Notes under the pieces: model-generated
Told to the model about the DNA's origin: nothing
Seen by the model: the letters and a program-made list of their open reading frames with translations, nothing else
The model's database searches: none
Made by a program: the position numbers and the translations under genes
Source: Rotaria sp. Silwood1
Lineage: Eukaryota > Rotifera > Eurotatoria > Philodinida > Philodinidae
Assembly (NCBI GenBank): GCA_905250075.1
Contig: CAJNOP010000017.1
Span: forward strand, 1,557,734 to 1,621,733
Length of the DNA: 64,000 nt
Direction: 5' to 3'
Shown: positions 22,513 to 36,621 of the stretch, one piece after another
How positions within the stretch are numbered: the first letter of the stretch is position 1
Layout: every line of letters starts with the position of its first letter

Positions 22513-24860
22513 TGTGTGTGTGTGTCAATGACTCATCATTCTCCTACGTATATTCCATTTCTTCTTGTCTATTATCAGTTTCTCCTGGAGAAGAGAGGAA
22601 TCGTTCATACATTTCTCCTTGAAACTTTTCCATTTCTGCTATACTGCTTCTCTCTGTTTAGTTGTTAAGCTTGATATTGGAATGTTTTTCTCTCTTTAAA
22701 GCATTTCTGCTTGACTTTGTATGAAGTGAAGCCTTTCTGCTTGAATGGAAACGATTTCTCGATTTTGGGGGATATCGCCCAGCCCTCCTAAATTTTGGTC
22801 CACATTTATTTCATAAGCGTTAATACTTTAGTATAGATGCATTTAATCTCATAAAAAGTAATGTAAAGGCTAAAGCTCGTACAAAGAAAAGTATTAAACG
22901 ATAATCAGATAATTATTTTCTTTATTCAATAGTAATCGACTTAGAAAACCATTTCTACGATATGCCTATTTGTAGCAAGAGAAAGAAGAAGGCAAGAAGC
23001 CAAAGTATTCGATAAAAAAGTTACATTCATATGTTAATACGGGCGTTTTTCAAAAATCAAGAATTATAGAGTGTACCTAAACTGAAAACTCGCATCTACA
23101 CTTCACATGAGAACGCTTCAGATTGATTTATACTCGGTTCTGGTCGACTCTCCCCCTGAGCATTTTCCCTTGATTGAGTCCCGATCGAAAAATGTTGGAT
23201 CTGATGGGCTCTAGTAGCCTGAGAAATAAGTAGGATAGACTAGTCACTGAATACAAAAAAAAAAACTTGAAAAAAGAGCGGAGACCGGCTTTTGTGAGTT
23301 CTGAATTTGTGGGACTTTAAAGAGTGTAACTTCATCCACGTGACTCTCGAAAGAGTGCGGGTGAAGATGAGCGATAGAGTGAGAATGGGTGTGGTTTTGA
23401 TTGTGTTGCTGTGGGTTTCTGTTTTAGTTCTCTTCACACTCACAGTCATGCCTATATTTGAATATTCACAAAGAAGACTGTACTGTATGTCTGTCACCTC
23501 TTATGGCACTTCCTGTATTTTGAATTTGTGGGTGTGCAACATCAATGCAATTTTTTTAAAATTTGTGCGAAAGCAAAGCGTGATAATGTTGTTTCGCTTG
23601 AAATACTAGGATTAATAGGTAGCATCGATTTCAGCACACTCTTAAGTTGTTAGAGTTGCTTCAGTTGTCGAATTTACCTAAATTCTTAGGCTTCATTGAG
23701 TTCCGTACGTCTCACAAGTTCAGAACACATACAATCTGGATACGTCTCTCAAGTTACAGCGTAATCGGATACAGATGTAGGTTCCAAAAACTTGTACCTA
23801 GCAGATTCTAGTCCACATCACACCTGGATAATTACGAAATTTTTCAATGATATTTATAAGACAGATCGCCCTACTCCTGCCTTATATACTCTACAATATG
23901 CGACTCGGTGCATCAAGATTTCACTTTCTAACGGACTGCTCTTTGATAGACTTGATAAACAAAATTTTAATGCAATTTTCTCAATCCTTGGTTTTTCTAT
24001 AAGCTAATGTGTTGCAGGCTGATCAATCAATCGATGAAAACTATACATCGCTAGTTTTTGTCTTTTCATTTCATTTCCAACACACGGCTCCCTATTTAAT
24101 ATTCTCGCTTATCATACTACTATAGCAAAACAAGATTTGCTTTCGTTGCAAGTTTTAACTCGAGACTGGAGATCCAGCATCGTGAATCGAGAACTGTGCT
24201 TTGCGTACCTTTTAGCACTATCAAGTTATATTCTCTGTTGATATGTTATTGAATGGATTATGGCTAGGATGTGTGCTGGGATCACTGACAAGGCCAATTA
24301 TCAAATTTTCAGATATGTCAAAAGTGTAAGAAGCTGAAGAAAAATAAATTTAGATTGATGGCAAGTTATTTCTCAAAAATGTCAAATATTAACTATTACA
24401 AAAATCTGTCACTTTCTTCTTCTAGCTACTAACAAACTTAACACTAGTAAAAGTTTACAAAACTGTGTCATGTTAACAATAGAAAGATTCGTGATTGGCG
24501 ATTTTTTAATCAATGATGTAAACGTAGCGTGAGATAGAACGAGTAGGATATATTTTTGTTATGGACGACTAGATCACGGATTCAAAATATTCTTATTCAG
24601 TGTTTCAGATATAAAGCTAACTGTATCTGAAGTTTTCTCTTCTGTCAAAAAACTAGCTTCGTCCCAGAAAAACTGACCTAGCTAAAAATTTTCAAGAAAT
24701 ATTAGCCAGGACCTAGGAAGCTTACATTAAAAATCTCAACCCAGAATATTGAGTTCCTCAAGAGTTATCTTAACGCTTAAGAATCAACGAGTAGGTCTCT
24801 GTATGTACTAAGTTTCTCTTCTAAATCTAATAATTCAGGTCTCTAGTTGGCGTCAAAATG
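22513..24860. other. Intergenic region, no gene seen
   Basis: I see no supportable gene. Position 22764-22806 loosely resembles the right end of the hAT-like MITE at 10546-10738 (gggggatatcgccc...cctaaat). The region near 23330-23420 is GT-rich. The frames at 23240-23497 and 23307-23609 are opposite-strand shadows of that tract. Confidence 0.4.
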
Positions 24861-25086
24861 TACCCAGTCAGACAAGCGTTGCAAAAAACAGCGCTTTTAC
24901 GCGTAAAAAGCGCACATTTTAACGTTTTGTGTAATTTGATTTTTTTCGGAAAATAAAGGAAGTTTGTGAATGTCCACGTCGTAAAAATCATTTGATTTGA
25001 AGAAAAAAAACGTTTTTTAACGCGTAAAAATGTGCGTTTTTTATGCGTAAAAACGTCGTTTTTATCAATCCTTGTCTGACTGGGTA
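24861..25086. mobile_element. TA-flanked MITE with CCCAGTCAGACAAG ends
   Basis: The element at 24863-25084 (222 bp) has 19-bp terminal inverted repeats starting CCCAGTCAGACAAG, with two mismatches, and is flanked by TA on both sides. The interior carries GCGTAAAAAGCGC and ACGCGTAAAAATG words in both orientations, so it can fold further. A TA duplication suggests Tc1/mariner-type mobilisation. It has no coding capacity. Confidence 0.7.
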
Positions 25087-26868
25087 GCCAACGCTGGCTT
25101 ATACAACTTAACAGATTCCGACTTTTCAAAATTTTCTTTATCAACTTTTGGCGTCAGTTTTTTTTCGAAAAAATAGAAATACTTCTGTGTAAAAAAAGTC
25201 CGTTTTTCTCAAGAACTATTTCAAAGATAAAAAATATGGTTCTGGTAAGTTATGGAACACAGTTTTCTCTTCAGTTGGAAATCTTTCTGAAATTTCTAGC
25301 ATGTGCTATGAATGAAGAATCTAAGACACATAAGTAGAAAAGAAAATAAAGTTTGTCTTAATAAGAATGTCAAACAAAGTTTACAATTGAAAACCAATGT
25401 TTCTGTTTAGAAGAACGATAGAGGAAATACATCTATTGTAGTCTAACATGTGTTATCGAGTATATCCGATCAAACGAAGACTTGCACTTATTTGTACAGT
25501 ATCTCAAAATCTGAACATAGAAGCTAAAAACCCTACGCGATGTAGACATGGATGTTTATGTTACCCATCACCAACCAGTCCGATCTGTGCACGCCTACAT
25601 CCATACTGGAAACAATAATACTAACTGCTTAAATTAACAAAGCATGAACAGAACAAACAAATAATTATAGATATGCGAAAGAATGAAACCGAAGAAAGAA
25701 AAGAAAACATATACTTATATCAGAAGGTGTCTCTTTTGACATAACACTATCAGAACAAGGATACAACTGAAAGAATACTAATAGAAAAAGAAATATAAAG
25801 CATGGGCTCAGTTGTTCAAAAGCTTGAAATACTTACTATTTCATATATCTTTACTAGATTCTTCAAAATAAGATATCTTTGAGAAAGAGCAAAACGCAAC
25901 AATAATTAACATTTCCAAAAAACTTAGTTTTTCCCAATTTCAGCATCAATCAGTATATCTTGCATAAAACCGTCAAAAACATCGAAATTCGGATAAAAAA
26001 TACCGTTTTTGAAAGTCGACAACGAGGGTTATCCAGCTACATATAAATCTGAAAACAAATTTTGACGAAAATTACGATTTTGGACATAGAGAGTTCTAGC
26101 ATTATATAATAGTCATAAAATTTAAAAAAAAGGCTTTACTAAGAATGAAATCTCGAAAGGTGTTTCTCTATGAATTTACTGGAGTAATTAACATCTCTGA
26201 TTATATAGTAAAACAAATTCTTACTCCATGTGGCTGTTCAAATCTAGAGACAGTTTTCTAATGCCTGGTAATACTTTTCTTATAATGTGTCATATCAGTT
26301 ATGTCGAGAAAAGGCAAGAGAGAAATAGTTTTACAAAAACATCTCTTTCTCTCATAAATATTTACTGCAATTCATATGTGTATCATGTCGTCAAAGATAT
26401 ATATAAAAAAAAAACAAATTTTAATTGATATTTTCGTATCGTATCCATTTACAGTCTGAATCTCTAAATATAATAGTGATATCGATATCACTGTATTTGA
26501 TTTTATCAAATCAAGGATCGATCATTATGGCCATAATCGATCATATATCATTATGAAAATATATGACGAGATGTTTTCTTTGAAACTGACTTTCAGCGAT
26601 CGTATGTTAATTGCATACCATTTGATATGTATTTTCTTGACTTCATTATCAAAAATGAGTTACTGTACTCTATGTATTGTATTTCAACTAAAATATTCAT
26701 TATTTGTCTGTTTCCTAGTTTCAAAACATATAAAAATGAAAAGCGAGTTTCATATGATCTGCGTATATTTATTTGACGTATTTGTGTCACTTTTATAAAA
26801 TGATGAACACTTTAACTTTCTATAAGCTTCGATGATATAATCATAGTCCATATTTCGAATATATCATC

Positions 26869-26878
26869 NNNNNNNNNN
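26869..26878. other. Assembly gap of 10 N
   Basis: Ten consecutive N, probably an arbitrary-length scaffold join. It lies in noncoding AT-rich sequence. Confidence 0.98.
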
Positions 26879-29537
26879 GGCAATCTTAACAGTATCTTCA
26901 TTACACATGGTTTATTTTCATAGTGCATAACGTCAAACTAAAACATAAAGACACAGAGTGATAGAAAACTCCAAGCGCTTTCGAAATATAGAGTTACTTT
27001 TAGAAAAATATATTTTGATTAGAACGATATGTTCGAAATACAGACTCACACTATTTTTTTTCTAGAGTATATATTATTTGATTAAAAGATCTACAGGTTC
27101 TAACAGTAAATCAATATCTTGACCTCATATAGCAGATTCAACAGATAACTACCTGTATATGCAAAGTTAGGGTCTGATTTATATAGTCGGTGAAATGACT
27201 TGTCTAAAAAGTTTTGTTTTGTTATGATAGAGCTTTAGAAACTCTATCAGAACGAGTTAAATCAAAGAAAATAACCAGTATCAGTATAGATTCCAATCAA
27301 AACAGTGTGTCAATAGCTGTAAATACTGTGGACAGCCATGAACACTACATGAGCTATGTAAGATGAACTAATTCATCAATGATGTATTTATTTCATAAAA
27401 AAAGAGAATGAAGCTTTCAGCCTCTTTCAAAAGACCATTGTCACTAATACGTAATATGAAAGAAATTTACGCATAATATATATAGAATAAATCTTTTTTT
27501 GCTTTTTATTTTCGTTTCGTTCTGCAATACTCCCTGAGCAGAGAAGTAATGAAGTCGTTGCAGTGCAATTTTCGAAACAGAACCAAAAGAGAAAAGAACA
27601 AGAATTGTTCTAAAATATTATGCGTAAATTTTTTGCATACGACTTGAGTATTAAAATGACCCTTTGAAAGAGTTTAATGGTTCACTTTATTTTTCTTATG
27701 AAATACATATATCATTAATACATTAGTTTATCTTACAATCAGTTTATTCACTTACACTACATCAAACGAGCTATGTACCATAATGGAGCTCGCGATGAAG
27801 GTTACATGGACACTTATACACATTTAATAGACACCCACAGGTATCTGCAAGCATCCATAAATATCGATTCTATGTTATGAAGCTCGCTCTTAACGGTCAG
27901 ATATCTTGTTTTCAATAGTTTACATTCTAATTAGTTGTTGTCTTGCATGTTTATGTGAAAAAGTACAAGAGATAAGACAGATAATTGAAGCATGATCAAT
28001 ATGTATCTCTCATATTTGTCCGATATAAACGAACATACAATTGGCATTAGATCAGTTTTGAAAACATATAGTTGAATTTCCTACTACATATACAGTATTA
28101 ATGGTATTGAAGTAATCAAAATATAGACACTGTTACGACGTTCTATTTGTGTTGATTGTATGAATGTGTGCAGTCAATCAAGGTGTCTCTTCAGTTAAAG
28201 TTTTGAATGTTGACAATCGAACTAATAGAAAAAATTAAAATTTGTGAAATAACAACTTGGAGTAACTTTTATGAAAATGAGGTCGACCTAATTTCTCAAA
28301 GAAAGTCTATGATGAAGAACACATTATATCATCATGATCAGCTCATTGGACTTTACAAAGTGGTATATAACTGATTGAAAAATGGAGACTCACACTTTGA
28401 AGTCTTCTCTCGTTGATCAATTCTCTTAGAGTCCATAGTTTTTGAATAAATACAAAATCTATATGAATGATCTTGAATTGGTGTTACTTCAAGAGTCAAT
28501 TTGAATGTATCAAAGTATCAGATTTTCAGAACACGAACTACTATTTTCAAAGGTAGTCCTGGAACAACTTTTGGCAAGATTAAGTCTCAATTGTTATATT
28601 TATGATCATTTTTCCAAATAGTAATAAAGTTTTTTTTTTTTTGTACCATCGACAAGTATAATAACAACACCTAAGAGTTAATACTAGAAATAGAAAAACA
28701 GTCACCAAAATAAGTACAATCAAAGGAATACTTAAACTACAATTGAATCAAACTTATAAATATTGTATTAATTCGCTTATTTAAAACTCTATTGAAGTTA
28801 TGGTAAAACTTCGGTTCTTGGAATGAGAATCGGTATCAGTGAAAGAGTATTATCGACATTGTAAATAAGAATGATTGATTTGTAGATTCTTAGTTAGGAA
28901 AAAATAATAATTGTGAAAATGTATACTGGAGTTCTTGATGGAAAACTGCACCGGAACTAGCTATAAAGAAACCAAACAATAGTTTATAACTAATTTATTC
29001 ACGAGCAGTGTTCTTTGAAGATTAGATCACTTCATCCCTACATGGAACGATTGTATAGAAAGTTTCAACATCGGCACACACACTTGGTGACCACATTATC
29101 TGCTGTCTACACTTCATCACATTTATTTTTGAATCATATATAAGCTTGGATGGTTGCATTCGATACTATAGTAGGCTATCAAATCCAATCATACTCTCAT
29201 GCACGTCAAAAATTTATGGCTGAACAATCCTATATGGTGAGAATATTCTGATACATCCAAGACTGACGAAGTTAAAGTTTGCGGATGGTTGTTTGTATAA
29301 GTATAGGTGTGTGGAGGTGACGATCATCTCCTCATTTACATCTACACCCACACCATGTTTAGAACACTTGAAGAAGTCAGCTAGCTTTCTCATGACATTC
29401 GCGTCAGTATAATTAAGTCTTCTTTCTTGTTCTCCGATGCTTTTGTCACCTTCTGATATTTCCTTTTGTTTTGTATTCCTGTATCTAGAATAAAATTAAC
29501 GAAGATAACTCAAAACTCGTTAAAATCACTTGGTTAC

Positions 29538-30333
29538 CTGCTCAAAAGATTTATATGACATATACTGTTGATAAGATTCAATTGATTCTACAGAATTATT
29601 GTCTTCTCTTACACGATCAAAGCATCTCGCACCAATATTTTTAGGCAGATCAGAATTTTTAAGTAAACGTTTGTGCAACTATGAACAAATAATGGACATC
29701 AACAGTGAATTATGATGCATGTATATAGCAGAATATTGAATTTTTATAGACTCTGTGTCGACTGAATCTTTCGTATTTTCTTAGTTCATGAGCAGCAATA
29801 TGTTGACACTCGTCAGTTCGAAATAAACTTTCGTTTTAAGCAATCAATTAATGCCATAACGATAGAATGACATTGTTGTATTAATGACTGACTATGCGTT
29901 TGAATGTATCGTGAAGGCTTCATACATGTTATTATAGCTTTATGATCTGAAGAAGCAATCAATGTAAGAAATATGTTAATTGCAAATTCAGTGTTTTTAT
30001 TGTCTCAAAGAAAATAGCGAAAAACAGATATATTGATTAGTCTAATTCATCGATTGATTCCTTTTACATAAAACTGTCACGTCTTCTTGATTGGATGATT
30101 CTGCAAAATCTCAACTGTTTGTTTTTTGATAAAAAGCATATAGTATGTAGGCCATTTGCTAACTTTGTATGACGTGAGAGAAAATCTGATTTCAATTGAC
30201 ATTTCAGCAACAGATGATAGTATCTGAAGCAGCCATCTAGCGATAATAACTTTTCGAAGGTGGTTTAGATCATTAATCATTTCCTTTTCTAATGTTACAC
30301 CATTCGTATGCCAACAATTTCACTAATGAAGTT
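29538..30333 (-). pseudogene. Exon-like fragments of an unidentified gene, possibly degenerate
   Basis: Three minus-strand frames look more protein-like than their surroundings. One is 30333-30077, ending IKKT-stop. The second begins at 29946 after the acceptor-like CTTCTTCAG and contains HSQSLIQQCHSIVMALIDCL. The third, 29678-29538, is exactly 47 codons bounded by a TAG acceptor and a GTAACC donor and contains KNIGARCFDRVRED. I could not join them into one reading frame and do not recognise the family. They may be a decayed gene or parts of a real one with unseen exons. Confidence 0.25.
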
Positions 30334-33300
30334 ACTAGTTGATTTGATGAGGATGAGAAAAAAATTCTTTTAATGAATATGTGAGAAAATTGTTTATTAT
30401 ATTTATAAAAAGTAGAGAAGTAAAAGACATTAGTCAATCAAAGTCAATTGTCATTGTTAATAATTTATCACAACATTGCTCGAGTTTGTTTCTTTTTTTA
30501 CTTGACTTCAACCAAGCCAATCCAATAATAATAATAGCATTATAGAATACTTTAGATCGAGTTTATACTTATTGACGGATATGGAAAACTGTTTGCAGAA
30601 ATGTAATTCTACTCTGACTAGCAAATTTTAGTCTCACTTTACCGTTATGGACTGTGCTTTTATACGAATAATATTCTTGCATGATCATACCCCAAAAACA
30701 TACAAATATTAATTATATGGCGTAATTATTCTTTCACTCGTTGATCAAGTAAGTTTATGATATTCATTAATCTTTTAATGATGTTGTCAAATGATGATGT
30801 AAGTATTTTGTTATTATTGCATTATTTTTGATTATTATTATAGATTAAAGAATAATGTCATGAATACACATTATGGTTGAAAATTACAAATATAATATGG
30901 TTAAATTTTTTCTTGTAATAATGTAAAATAAAACAAGTGAGACTTTTTTGTAACCACGTTTCAATAGAAAATCATGGATGTAGGTCATTTTAAGCTTTCT
31001 TTATCAACTGTATCAATATATTCTTCTATAATACAGACCTATTTCAAGTCTTTTTCCATTCGATTATTTGTAATGGAAATTATCGTTCAGCCATATTTTT
31101 CAAAGTCAGAAAAAAATTTTTTTTCTAGATGTCGAGAAATGTTGTCAAAGTTAAATAGTTATTCCTCATGGGAAATAAAAAATAGAGTCAGTCAATATAA
31201 TGCTTTTGTAAGAGAGTTCAAACTTCTTTTTGCTATCCCAGAATAATTGTTGGTGACTCTATATTTAGTTATTTGTGTCTACAAATGAGTAGTGTGTGTA
31301 TGCATGTCTCTTCTGTTTTTCTTATCGCCGTGTATTATCTGAAGAAACCAAATTTCCTACAGATTCTACTATTTCGAGTAAAAATCCATTTTTGATTTTA
31401 TTATTATATGGATAGTACATGATTTTGTGTTCTGTTTTTCATCTGAACGAAATAATAATACAAGTTCAAATAATCTTTCCTTAGACATGCTTTTTTAGTA
31501 TCCCTTTCTCTTAATCTTTATGTGACCTTGTTATCTTCTTTCTAGTGAACGTTTGCATACAGAATATCAAATAGAATATAATAAGTGCTGCGTGTAATTA
31601 GAGTTTTTGTGTTTATTTTCTGATGAAGATTATTAGAATATTCTTCGAATAAATCAATCAATTATAAAACAATACAGTAAGAATTTTCTTGCTTAGAATG
31701 ATCAAAATTTTTTAAAAAAGAAGAAAGAAATATTGATTTTCAAAGTGAGATATTCATTTTATGTATGTTATTCATAAATTAATTCATTTTCATTAGCATA
31801 TGGAACGAAAAGAGTTTATAACATACATGTATATGACTTCTATATAATTGAGTTAGAAACTTCACTGAAATACATGACGATGAACACTATTAAAAATTTG
31901 TGCTTGTTACGATAAGTTTTTCGTAAAATTTTCACATTGGTAATGATAGATTCTTCTTTTTTTATATTCATCGAACCCAATATGGTTATAAATAGTATCT
32001 CTAGTAATTTTAAGTATACTATATCTTTTCCAAAACAAAAGAAAATGATTCTTTACAGATCTTGTCTTACATATATATATTTTTTTTTTACAAGAATTAA
32101 AAATTCCTACGAAATTTGGATTCCAACGACGTCTTTTGAAAACTCAAAAAGCAGTAACGTTCTCAAACTTCAGTCAGTAGTATTTATATTCTATATTTAG
32201 TTATTATCAACCTTAGTTCTTTACATAATGTAAAAACATTGACTCGCATGTCTAGACTTCTTCAAATTAATTAAAAATCACTTCATTATTGATTTGTATA
32301 TTTCATTAATAAGCTAATCTCGTGATAAAGTATTACAATGGCTTTCTTTTAGAAGCATAAATGATGCCGTTTTTTTCTAAAGAATGCACATTCATCTTTA
32401 TTTAGTTACAATTACATTTCTTTAAAATAAGCATCAACTTAAAATATGAAGTTATTTGCTTCGTAGAGAAAGAAAAATATTTTTTATAATATATGAAGTT
32501 GATAATATTATAATTTCCCTTTAATTATATGAAAATGGAGAGATTCCTCCTTTCAGTTAAGCAACAGTGACTATAAAATTAGTTCTTGAGACCGATGAAA
32601 AAGCACATCTGTCATATAGAAATTAAAAAATGAGAAAAAAAATGGTTACTAGCAGTAGAGAAGTATAAGTCAGAAAAATGTTAGTAAAAATAAGCTTTTC
32701 TTAAAAATAAATTTTTCTCCAAAGGAATTTAATTTTACTTTCACATTAATACTTGATCAGCAACATACGCTTCACAAGTAAATGACATTCTTCCTAATTA
32801 TGTAGATTCCTATGGAAACTAAAAACATTTATTTTTTTTATTTGTATGTATGGTGTAAGATGTGAAAATATTCTTGTTAAAAATTACTGTGAGTATTATC
32901 TTTAGGCTCAATTAACGTAATTATTGATTAGTACACAAGATCAGCCTATTGAGTAAATAACTATGGCTATACATGAGTACTCAATATCAAATACGATGAT
33001 AACTCGAACAACCGATATAAATTGTTTTTAAATTGATGTTTCATACTGTTGTCATTCATTGTCAGGTTTCTGACATAAAGATATATCTTGACAACTAGTG
33101 TATTCTGTAACTAAAATCCATAGATAGTAAGAATCTTTTCTATTACTTCTTTTCATGCCATTTCTCATTAGATTTGAGCCATTGCATAGCATTAACTGTC
33201 TATTAAGATAGTCTCAAGAGAAGATGTTCTAATCAACAGACTATCCTGATAGACTTGAATTAAACTTAAACTATTGTTATTTAAGATTTTCAGTAATAAG

Positions 33301-35183
33301 ATCTGTACCATTCTGAATTTTAATAGTCTAGAAATAACTAGTATAAGATATTGTATTGTTGTTACGGACAGGATATATTTTCTTTTTATATGATGATAAT
33401 ATAGGAAGACTTCCAAGTAACAAAAGGATTAGGTGACATTATAGCAAATATTTATTCTTCTTTTATAGAATTATCGGTATGTATGTATGATTATTTCTTT
33501 TTTTTTTTGTTAATAAGCTTTGCGTTCACAATACATCTTTGGATTACATGATATTGTGCAAATATATAATACTAGAAATATTCTTCGATATTCTATTACA
33601 AAATGATCACTCTAGTTGAAAATGCTTCTTACTTGTACAGAAGTAATGACTAAAATTAATGATTTTTCTATTTTAAAAATGTTAGAAAAGATTAAATCGA
33701 ATCTGTTCTGCAGCAAACGCCGACTATACGTCACATCACGATAAATTTTACATGAAAAAAAAAAATTTCATTTCATTTCTAGGGCCAAACTATACTACGT
33801 AGTAGCGAATAGTACTTGAAAAATTCATATAATATAGACAACACACTTTGTTTTCAAGAATTATACATTAGTTTATTTAGTAGTCATTATATTATTGAAA
33901 AAGTTGCATCTAATGTTATGTAAGTATTTATCGTCAAAATAAACTCTTTCTATCGGAAAATGATAATCGGTTTATGAAACCTTATAATATATAATGCCAA
34001 GTTTATTTGCTTTATTCTTTTTTTCTATATAATCCATCGGAAAATTATCAGTTATTAGTCGTATTACTGGAATTATACTAACTTTACTAATATTATAAAG
34101 AAAAAAGAAACAAATTGTTCAGTCATATTAACAATAAGACATTAATATTCATAATGTTTTTCTTTATATAAACATCAATGATAGTTCTTATATAGATAAT
34201 TGTCTGTGTCACTTTGTTCCACAGCAAGTAGAACTGAAGTTTTCTATTATCATTCTATTAGGTCAACAGAAAGTATAAACATCATTTGTTAATCATTCAA
34301 TCATGTGCGACAAAAAAGTAACAATGTGTAAATCTGTATTAGTTCTAATCAGAAAATGTGCCTTCTCATGGTTTAATCTCAGTATGTTTGGGCGTAACTG
34401 TCATCAGCCAAAGTTCTGCTATTCTTTTTCTATTTTTTCAGTAGACATTATATATACACATTCTTTTCAATCAACATATTCTGTTTAAGGTAATATTCTA
34501 CCAACCGATTGCAATACATGTGAATACTTATAAACTATTCCAATAAAACTGTCTTTGTCCAATATTACCATAAATTATATATTTTTGTTATGATTCATAT
34601 CAATTGATAAAACTATAGTATAGAGTATAGAAATGAAGACTTATGAAAATGAAAGGTTTTAATATGTAATTAGATTCTTAATCTATCACATATATTTCAT
34701 AACCTTTTCTTCTTAATTTTTTTGACACTCACATAGAAATATCTTGGTTAAATGTAAAATGAAATTTATCAAATGAGTTCAAACAACACTGCATTTTCCT
34801 TTTTTGTCTTATAATACAGGTGACATTACATCAAAGAATAGCCATAATTTATGTTCCAAATCAATGAATAATTTTCATAGTTTTTTTTTCCTTTACTTTC
34901 TTCAAAAAAAAGTGTGCAAACTCGGTGAATACCACGTTCTGAGTTGGAGAAATAAATGATGAATCTCACATATTCTAATTTAAGATGCTAATTATTAAAA
35001 GAACGAAGGACACTTTATTCTATGACAATTTTTACATGGTCAGATAGAGTCCACTGAAATCTACAAATTCATTTAGTCTCAAAACTTTTTACACCTATCA
35101 AAATGAACATGCATTTTTTGTGCATTTGTTCTATGATGAAAATAATTGTGTCCTAGCAGAAAACTAATTTTATGTATTTTTAT

Positions 35184-35326
35184 TTTTGTTCTAACAATTC
35201 TAAACCGTAATTATCATATTCAGTATGCAAAATTGCATGGAAGAACATTGGTTAACCAGTATTCCTACATGCAGTTTTGCATGCTGCATCTGATTATCAC
35301 GTTTTTTTTTAGTTGTTAGAACAAAA
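35184..35326. repeat. Short foldback (hairpin) repeat, 143 bp
   Basis: The ends TTTTGTTCTAACAA and TTGTTAGAACAAAA are perfect inverted matches, and the interior continues as an imperfect inverted repeat to a centre near 35255, including GCAAAATTGCATG versus CATGCAGTTTTGC. It is a probable MITE remnant. No target duplication is evident. Confidence 0.6.
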
Positions 35327-36198
35327 GAAGCATTCAGAAAATGGTTTTTTTTGGATAAACTATTTTCTCATTAAAAAACCCATAATCCTACATGTTCATC
35401 TTGATAGCTTTGTTAAAGTTACTCCAAAAAAAGGGTAAATTTTTTTTTAATATACATAGTATTGTAGTCGTTGTAACCCAAATTATCATAGAAAAAAAAT
35501 TCTTTTGAATCTTGAATAACTAGCTCTTTAACAAGACCAATAGTTTTGACAAGAATGAAGAAAAATAACATTTTATTTCTCTCTTTTTGCCCTGAAAGTT
35601 TATTACGGTTCAAAATGCTTCACTGTCATACGACCATGTAGCATTACAATTTTCTGTTTCTTTTGTTCTAAGAATTCTTCCTTTCATTTGAGTTAGAAAT
35701 TCATTAAAATAATTCATTTAACAAAACTAGTCTTTTCTGAATAGTTCACACTTACATTGAATACAGTTTGCGAAACAGACTGGCCTGTCTACATTTGAAA
35801 GGTATATATTTTTAGAGATAATAATATATAATAAATAAGCTGTTTAAATTGCGTGATAACTGCAAATTCAGACATAAAACAGTTTGCTAAGGACAAAAGG
35901 CAATATTTGGTAGGTATTTCTTTTACTTGTTTTCGTTTCTAGTACTCTTACATTTTTTCCATAGCTAAAATTAGATTTTTTACTTTTTAATTTTATAGAA
36001 ATGTATGAGAACAGGATTATATGATACAGAAAAGTATATTAAAATAAGTAATGAAATAATCCGTAGAAAGGAAAAGATGTTTACAGTAAGCTCTTTGAAA
36101 TTATTAACTTAATTTGGCTATACTGAATTGACTATCAAATTGACCGAATAAATAGATTACAGGTAGTAATATGAAATATGCTTTAATAATATGGGAAT
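35327..36198. other. Intergenic region between two foldback elements
   Basis: AT-rich sequence between the 143-bp hairpin and the 423-bp element. I see no gene or regulatory element here. Confidence 0.45.
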
Positions 36199-36621
36199 GT
36201 TTCAACTCGTCACGTTTTTTCTTGTCTGGCTTTCGTAACTAATTGACAGTACGAAAGCCCGTGACAGAGCTTTCGTAACGACAGAATCAGGGCTTTCGTA
36301 ACAAAAAATCAGGGGTTTCGTAACAAATTTTACAGGGTGATCGTAATTGGTGTTTTAATATGTATCATTACAGAGCTTTCGTAACGAAAAGCATGTAATT
36401 TCTGCAAACTAAGTCCAGCTATCACCCTCATCCTCATTACGAAATCTCTGTTGCTTCGTTGCGAAAGCTCTGCAACTGTTACGAACTCCCTGTATTAATT
36501 GTTACGATCGCCCTGTAAATTTCGTTACGAAATCCCTGTATTTTTGGACATCCCTATTGTTGGTGTTACGAAAGGTCTGATTTTTGCTTTTTGTTCAACT
36601 CGTCACGTGACGAGTTGAAAC
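36199..36621. mobile_element. MITE-like element with subterminal CTTTCGTAAC repeats
   Basis: The termini are perfect 16-bp inverted repeats, GTTTCAACTCGTCACG and its complement, weakly extending outward on both sides. At the right end an additional inverted copy abuts, giving a palindrome through TCACGTGA. Inside, about five or six copies of a CAGxGCTTTCGTAAC motif run in the left half, and a similar number run in the opposite orientation on the right (GTTACGAAAxCCCTG), centred near 36410. Such subterminal arrays are usual transposase-binding layouts. There is no coding frame and no clear target duplication, so the superfamily is unassigned. Confidence 0.7.

Larger units (their letters stand above)
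25087..35183. other. Long AT-rich intergenic region with weak exon-like fragments
   Basis: About 10 kb with no clearly identifiable gene. It contains a 10-N gap (26869-26878), a cluster of exon-like minus-strand frames at 29538-30333 (listed separately), and a 90-codon plus frame at 30974-31246 whose length is within chance expectation for DNA this AT-rich. Confidence 0.4.

Noticed and set aside
23240..23609. Overlapping frames on both strands (85 and 100 codons)
   Set aside because: They lie opposite each other over a GT-rich tract and have no domain signature.
30974..31246. 90-codon plus-strand frame
   Set aside because: Length is within chance expectation and neither splice context nor domain features support it.
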